Part shown: positions 54,948 to 64,000 of the stretch, in pieces
Position numbering within the stretch: the stretch's first letter is position 1
Layout: every line of letters starts with the position of its first letter
NCBI GenBank assembly: GCA_023053685.1
Contig: JALIGW010000001.1
Coordinates: 49,457,859 to 49,521,858, forward strand
Source of the DNA: Diadophis punctatus similis
Taxonomy: Eukaryota > Chordata > Lepidosauria > Squamata > Dipsadidae
Direction of reading: 5' to 3'
Length of the DNA stretch: 64,000 nucleotides
The notes under the pieces: generated by a model
The model's database searches: none
The model's input: the letters and a program-made list of their open reading frames with translations, nothing else
Told to the model about the DNA's origin: nothing
Program-made: the position numbers and the translations under genes

Positions 54948-56587
54948 TGACAATAGAGTGTCTTGTATCCTGTTGGTTTGACAGGGTCACAACTGGGTGA
55001 CCAGTCTTCATTCAGGCTGCCTTAATTCTTGCCAAGCTCAAGTGTGGACCTAATTTCACAGCAGGCAAAGAAATTACTCTGAAAGAGCTGTTTTGCCAGT
55101 CAGTCCAAGATCTGGGTCTATCACTCATTGCTGAAATAAGTTTGTATTCCTGGTCAATTTTCTACATATTTTTATGCAACCATGTCATACTAGAAAGATG
55201 AATTTTTCTGCTGCATTGCCTTCTTTTTTATGGATTGATGAAACTCCTGAGGTTACTTCAAAGGACCCCCATTGCAGTTCATAGGATATGCTTGCAAATA
55301 ACAGTGGTCTTGAACTATTAGAACAGGAGCAGAAAACTTATGGCACCTCAAATATAACTAAACTACAATTCCCAGACCCCCACCTCTCTCCCCCTCTTTT
55401 TATAGAAGGGGTTGAATAGCTAGCAGGCTATCTGATAGATCTATTTTAATATTTCCTTGGGATGGCAAGAACCCTTAAATGAGAATTCGTATTTATGTGG
55501 GGAAAGGTCAACTCTGATTAACTTGATCCTGTGTTATTTAGAATACAAATTGCTTTGTGCAGACGTTATGTGACATCTGGAGTACCTAATAATATTAATC
55601 AACAACAGCAAACCTCCTATACTTGCATCTATAACCTTGCAGATAAGTTATTGCAACTTTGTCAAAACTTTCATCATTGTTGAATCACTGTATATCACCA
55701 TCTCTCAGCCAAGGACCTAGGGGAAACAAAAGATTGATAAATAGATAAGCCCTAGAGAATCTTGTCAGAAGAAACTACTCTGAAAGTGTTATCAGATTCT
55801 TGATTAACCAGTATGTCATTTTGTGGCTGAAACATTCAGAAATGACATTTGAAGATGTTTCTTAATTGTCTCCATCCTATTTAGGGCAGGGAGGAGCAAC
55901 CTTGTAATCCTAAAGCTCAGAGTCCCCAAACCTCTTAGTTATCTGAAAGTTGACTGCCTGTCGAAGAAAGATGATTTAAAAAATGCTCAAATTATCTAGC
56001 TATCTGAATATGAATGGAATATTTAAATATTCAATTTTGTATTGACATCTGGTTAGGTTCCGTATTATCCTTCAATGAGTGTTTCTGTGCACAGAAAGGC
56101 TAAATGGGAATATAATTATGCACTTCTGTGCTGTCAAGGTTTTCTCCAGTCTCTTGCATAAGGTCTTGCTGAACATCTTCATGTGCAAGCCAGAATGAGA
56201 AGTTCCACAAGGTCTCACACAATGCCTTTGTACTCTTTCAGAAATATTTCATGGAACAGTACCATTGCCGTAATTTCTTCTACTAATGCAACCATAAAGT
56301 TCTGATATTAAAAGAGACTTTACACTGTCAGTACCTTAAAGACATGCTTGTGTTTTATAGATTTGTTCTTTTTTAAACACAGTTTACAAGATTAGGACAA
56401 ATAAAAGACATTCACAGTCCCTATGTTGTGACCTGTATTTATACGGTGAAAGCCACATTTTTTTTCTCCCTCTCTGTGTTTACCTGTGTATATATATGAA
56501 CATATATCTGTGTACCCTTGAAAAAGACTGTAGGATTTAGTTATAGAATTAAAATGCTCTTGCAGAATTATGACAATATTCATGGTC
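54948..56587. other. Unassigned DNA
   Basis: No repeat or gene recognised. Confidence 0.4.
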
Positions 56588-56766
56588 AAGTGACCCAGCA
56601 GTGGGTTGCTCCGGTTCTGCCCAGTTCTAAGAACCAGTAGCGCTGGCGGTGGGAGGCTCCGCCCACCCCCGGATGCTTCTGCGCATGCACAGTAGTGTCA
56701 CACATGCACACAAGTGCGCGCGCGAACCGGTATTAAAGGGTTTTAGAACCCACTACTGAAGTGACC
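56588..56766. mobile_element. hAT-type MITE, short subtype
   Basis: Element 56596-56758 with a perfect duplication aagtgacc at 56588-56595 and 56759-56766. Ends are CAGCAGTGGGTTGCTCC and AGAACCCACTACTG. Sibling of 8236-8392. Confidence 0.97.
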
Positions 56767-57279
56767 CCAATGTTTTGGGCCCAATAAGAATGGGGAATTG
56801 AAGAATAGAATGCACATTTACATGTATATATTTTTAAAAAATCCACTCAGTTCATGGGAATTGGGGTTTCTTTTTTTCTTTACAATTATTTGCAAACTGC
56901 CCTAACCATACTGACTCTGGTGTTATACAAGAAAATGAACATCTTAATGTGGAAACAGTAAGTACAATTGCCTATTAGAATATTTCTACAAATATATTCA
57001 TCTATATTACAACAGGATGGCAGTGTTCTTATCCCATTTCAGGATTACTGCATTTTTAAGTACTATTATTGAAGAAGCTGACGCAACTACATGTATGATA
57101 ACTGGAATATTTAACTTGTTTGTTTCATTTCATTTCATTTTCATTTGGTTTTAATTTGACAGATTCCTTTAGATACTGCCAAAGATAATTTATCAAAGTG
57201 ATTTGGAATTATACAAAATTCCAAAAAAACAATTCAGGAAATATTTTTTTTATTTAGTTGTCAAATTCAAACTGATGGA

Positions 57280-57314
<35 letters not shown>

Positions 57315-57574
57315 GTATTTTAAAGTAATAATGTCAAAGCAGAGACAATTCAAAGTGCCTTTTAAAGTATATAGAATTTTAAAAAAATTTAGGAGAATGT
57401 GCCAACAATGGAATTAGTGAGGGTTAGTTTAACACCCGCTCCCCTCAAAAACATCTGGAGTTGCTTCCCTTGTCAGCCATGCCATATAAATACTACAGAA
57501 GAGAGGTTTAATCCTTTATTAGATCTCTCTCAAGTGCTGGCATAGAGTCAAGTGCCTAGAGTAGCCCCACAAAA
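56767..57574. other. Unassigned DNA with (TG)n
   Basis: A ~31-base TG run at 57283-57313. CATATAAATACT near 57483 resembles a TATA box. Nothing else recognised. Confidence 0.4.
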
Positions 57575-57796
57575 ATGGGCCACTTTAATCATTTTATCTT
57601 TGTGGTTATTTTGGTTTTTACTCATGGGAGAAGTGACAACACAGTGGCAGAAAAGGCTACTTCCTCCCCCACTCTGTCTTCAGGGGCTCTAACTCTACAC
57701 AGTAACAACCTAGGACAGCCACAATTTATACACTATGTGTTTCTAAGAAGTGTAATCTTAATCCAATGTTTATTAAAACCGGACAGAGTTTATTAA
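57575..57796 (+). other. Small ORF with signal-peptide-like start, 73 codons
   Basis: ATG in an AAAAATGG context, then a hydrophobic stretch (FIFVVILVFTHG) followed by a polar Ser/Thr-rich segment. A TATA-like element lies ~90 bp upstream. No known protein recognised and no further exon seen; a chance ORF is more likely. Confidence 0.15.
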
Positions 57797-58117
57797 ACTG
57801 AATCAAGATGATCAAATAGGAGCAGATCTTTACATATATTAGCTTAATTCTCTTTCCAAATATTTGCAAAATGTCTTATGTCTCTTTGAAGGATAATTTT
57901 TTTAGAAAAGTCCAATGACACAATGCTGATATTGGCTTGTCTCATGAATAATATGCACATTTTTATGAATGTGCATAGAGACAACTTTTGTTTTATAACT
58001 TAATATAGTGATATGGACGGCTTTTGTCTGGACAGTTATTCTTTGTGGTTATGTTTTTAATTGCATGTTGAGTGTTGTTAGCTGTCCAGAATCTTTTACA
58101 GTGGCGTGGCTGTAATG

Positions 58118-58532
58118 CAGGTAGTGATCAGTTAACAACCACATAATCAGCAACCATTTGAAGTTATGACAGTGTTGAACAAGGAGACGTATGACTGGTC
58201 CTAGAAGTTGCAGCTATTGCAGTAACCCCATGGTTAGGTGATCACAATTTGGACACTTGGTAACTGGCTTGCAATTATGATGGTCATAGTATCTCATAGA
58301 ATGGTTATGTGAGCAACATTTGTGACCTTCACTTCAGGCTTTTGACAATGGGAAAGCTGGCAGGAAGTTGCAAATGGTGATCATGTGATGTTGTGCCTAA
58401 TAACCCTGGAGATTTGCTTAATGACCACAACTGCTGTCATTAGTCAGCCCAATCAAGACATCATGCTTTATGACTGCATTGCTTAGTGACAGCTTCTGGT
58501 CCGAATTACTGCCATTAATCAAGGACCACCAG
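58118..58532. mobile_element. CAGGTAGTCC MITE, older diverged copy
   Basis: Starts CAGGTAGTGATCAGTTAACA. The body keeps GGTGATCACAATT, CTTTTGACAATGGGAAAGC and ATCATGTGATG. The right end is GGACCACC, diverged. Confidence 0.75.
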
Positions 58533-58721
58533 TAAATATAAGCAACAACAAGTATTTTGGAGGCAAGACTACAACTCAGGCTAGGCTGAGATATTATATT
58601 GATTGATTGATATATTTTTTTTACATTTCTGAACCACCCATCTCCCTGAAAGAGATATTTAATAACTAAATTTATATGTCACCCATCTCACTGACAACTG
58701 ACTTGATATATTCATTTATTT

Positions 58722-59710
58722 TTTATTTATTTATTTTATTTGTCAAGCATATATAAGATTACAGAGAAAGCATAAACATGATTGTGAATACATGAATGTA
58801 TAAACATGGTTATGAATACATGATATGGTTACGAATACATGGGGACATTAGGACAGGGATGGCAGGCACATTGGTGCGCTTAAGCATGCCCCTTACGGAC
58901 CTCTTAGGAATGGGATGAGTAGTGAGTCTATCAACAGTAGATAGTCTAAAGTTAAAGTTTTGGGGGCTTGGGGAAGAAACCACAGAGGAAGGTAGTGCAT
59001 TCCAGGCATTGACCACTCTGTTGCTGAAGTCGTATTTTCTACAATCGAGTTTGGAGCAGTTTACCTTAAGTTTGTATCTGTTGTGTGCTTGTGTATTGTT
59101 GCGGTTGAAGCTGAAGTAGTCATTGACAGGTAGGACATTGTAGCAGATAATTTTATGTGCTACACTTAGGTTGGACCGAAGGCGATGTAGTTCTAAATTG
59201 TCTAAGCCCAAAATTTCAAGTGTGGTTGCAAAGGTATTCTGTTGCGAACAGAGGAGTGGAGGACTCTTCTCGTGAAATATCTCTGGACATTCTCAATTGT
59301 ATTAATGTCCGATTTGTAGTGCGGGTTCCAGACAGATGAGCTGTATTTGAGAATTGGTCTAGCAAATGTTTTGTATGCTCTAGTTAGAATATTACAAGAG
59401 AAGAACCTACACAAGATTAGGTTAACAACTCTTAATGCCTTTTTGGCAATGTTGTTACAGTGGGCTCTGGCACTTAGATCATTTGAGATGAGTACTCCAA
59501 GGTCCTTAACAGAATGAGGGTCGTCTACAAGGTAGTGTCCATCCAACTTGTATTTTATGTTTTGATTTTTTTTGCCAATGTGTAAGACAGAGCATTTATT
59601 GGTTAAGATTTGAAATTGCCACTTGTTTGACCATTGTGACACTTAGTCAAGGTCTTTTTGAAGGGTAGCAGCATTGTCAGTGGTGTTGAATATCAGCGAA
59701 GAGAACGCAG
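58722..59710 (-). mobile_element. CR1-group LINE, RT C-terminal part
   Basis: Minus strand: 59642-59202 encodes WSNKWQFQILTNKCSVLHIG, KDLGVLISNDLSARAHC, RAYKTFARPILKYSSSVWNP and ENVQRYFTRRV. A frame change leads to 59211-58810 with HKIICYNVLPVNDYFSFN and NRVVNAWNALPSSVVS. The 3' UTR runs to 58722. The catalytic RT domain is missing through 5' truncation at about 59710. Confidence 0.92.
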
Positions 59711-60385
59711 TTGCTTTTAATATGATTGCAAAGTATAGATGATGTATAAATATATACATATATTTATATAATATATATATAAAATATATAAAATATATAA
59801 GTATAAATAGATGATGGAAACAAAAAAGAAGTGATTCAAAAAGTTCTATGCGATCCATAGATTCGATTCACCACCTGTTGTACACAATCCTTAATGAAGG
59901 AAACAGAAGGGATTGTTAGCAGCTTCAATAACACCAGGACCAACACTTTCACTCCTAGAGAGCTCAAAGAATGCTGGAGACATTGCCAGGAGGAAAGAAT
60001 GTAAAACACTCCATCGTTGCTAGTTTCTTTGGGCATGAATGATGGAGAGGTGGCATCAACTCTTATCAAAATTGTGCCTGGGGTTTATGGGCTGTGTTGC
60101 AAATAGGACAATGGCATGAAGGCTTAGGTGCTGCTGTATGTGTAAAAGAACACCCCCAAATCCTGAAGTCTATTAAAGATCAAGAAGACATTCCTGACTG
60201 CATTCCCTATTTCCGGCCTGGAACTACATTTTTGTCTCAGTTGAAAAGTAAGTTGACATCTCAAAAGCAGAATGATTTGCCTAATATATTTTGTTCAATT
60301 TATAGACAAGGCCTATTCCTCCACTGCATTGGAAGGCAGAAATCAAAGTAAGGCAGTACTGACCATCACTTCTGGGTGGCATGTG
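59711..60385. other. Unassigned DNA
   Basis: AT-repeat-rich at 59745-59810. The rest is not recognised. Confidence 0.4.
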
Positions 60386-60482
60386 TCCAGGGATGGGTTC
60401 CACTTACCTTCGCCACGGGTTCGCATCGTGATGTGTCGCGCACGTCCCCTCGTGCAATTTGGCTTTCGCGTCAGTGCACTAA
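60386..60482. mobile_element. hAT-type MITE fragment
   Basis: CCAGGGATGGGTTCCACTTA and CTTCGCCACGGGTTCGCATC match a terminus of the 15442/45743 subfamily. The other end is missing. Confidence 0.75.
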
Positions 60483-60705
60483 TGTGCCTATTATCCCTGT
60501 CACCTTTTTTTTTTGATTTTGCTTGTTTGAATTTGTAATTTTTGTTTGATGAATATACATTAAACAATCTGAGGGAGAAATGGAGATCAGTTAAATTGGA
60601 ATGATCTACTATGACTATGGTAGTGTATCTGTCTTTCGCATTTTCTACAATCACATTCAACTCCCCCAGAGACGAAAGACTACTTGGTTGGGTTCCCTAT
60701 AGATT

Positions 60706-60838
60706 GCCTAAAACAGGGGTCCCCAAACTTGGTAACTTTAAGACTTGTGGACTTCAACTCCCATGTTGGCTGGAGAATTCTGGGAGTTGAAGTCCACAAG
60801 TCTTAAAGTTGCCAAGTTTGAAGACCTCTGGCCTAAAG
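60706..60838. mobile_element. hAT-type foldback MITE, 117 bp
   Basis: Element 60714-60830 with flanks gcctaaaa / gcctaaag (7/8). Ends are CAGGGGTCCCCAAACTTGG and CCAAGTTTGAAGACCTCTG. The arms pair almost along their whole length around a 17-nt loop (60764-60780), including 24 perfect pairs. Confidence 0.93.
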
Positions 60839-63539
<2,701 letters not shown>

Positions 63540-64000
63540 TATTTTTATTTTATTTTATTTATTTATTTTTGTCAAGTACGTGTTGGTAATATACATAGAT
63601 ATAACATTGTTTATATACATAAGATGGGTACTGATAAGAGGGAACATTAGGACAGGAACGGTAGGCACGCTGGTGCACTTATGCACACCCCTTACTGACC
63701 TCTTAGGAATCGGGTGAGGTCAACAGTGGACAGTCTAAGGGTAAAGTTTTGGGGGTTTGGTGATGAAACCACAGAGTCAGGTAGTGAGTTTCAGGCATTA
63801 ACCACTCTGTTGCTAAAGTCGTATTTTCTACAGTCAAGTTTGGAGCGGTTCACTTTGAGTTTGTAACTGTTGTGTGCTCGTGTATTGTTGTGGTTGAAGC
63901 TGAAGTAGTCATTGACAGGAAGGACGTTGTAGTAGATAATTTTATGAGCTATGCTTAGGTTGTGCCGAAGGCGACGTAGTTCTAAGCTTTCTAAGCCCAG
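63540..64000 (-). mobile_element. CR1-group LINE, running off the window
   Basis: Matches 58722-59180: 3' UTR (GTCAAGTACGTGTTGGTAAT, TTAGGACAGGAACGGTAGGC), then coding in reverse with the NRVVNAWNSLP-type segment near 63790. The 5' part lies beyond 64000. Confidence 0.93.

Overview
This is vertebrate nuclear DNA, most likely from a squamate reptile and probably an advanced (colubroid) snake. The evidence is the repeat content. Sauria-type tRNA SINEs, CR1, L2, R4-like and other non-LTR retrotransposons, a SPIN-like hAT, a mariner, a Helitron and many GC-rich hAT MITEs are mixed with long simple repeats. The (ATTCT)n arrays attached to LINE 3' tails are a feature I recall being described for colubroid snakes. 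I confirmed no host protein-coding gene, rRNA gene, functional tRNA gene or CRISPR array. Almost every long ORF belongs to a mobile element or is low-complexity.

Layout. 0-5 kb holds LINE 3' ends and a near-complete L2 on the minus strand with an 803-codon open reverse-transcriptase ORF. 5-9 kb holds hAT MITEs and two similar exon-like segments (5619-5697 and 8604-8680), each with plausible splice sites. 9-13 kb holds SINEs and LINE tails. 13.2-16.8 kb is a deep nest: an R4-like LINE on the minus strand, cut by a CR1 (itself cut by a hAT carrying a long hairpin), a TA-flanked MITE and a hAT-inside-hAT, with a GAA/TTC expansion inside its ORF. 18-20 kb holds a SPIN-like hAT and an LTR with a 252-codon gag-position ORF. 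20-36 kb is mostly single-copy DNA with scattered L2, mariner, SINE and CR1 pieces. 36.8-41 kb holds a Helitron with a second Helitron end inserted in it, then a long decayed CR1. 41-64 kb is mixed intergenic or intronic DNA with L2 fragments, hAT MITEs, simple repeats and two more copies of one CR1-group LINE, the last running off the window edge.

The elements do not form a pathway. The window is a record of successive insertions. Sixteen hAT-type insertions have 8-bp flanking repeats that I could read directly, and nesting gives their relative order. The leads with possible host relevance are the exon-like pair, the housekeeping-promoter-like motifs (NRF1, YY1, ETS) carried by the GC-rich MITEs, several hairpins, and a repeat-free homeobox-motif-rich block near 35.7 kb. 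All assignments come from reading the sequence and from memory of the families. No alignment or database search was run.
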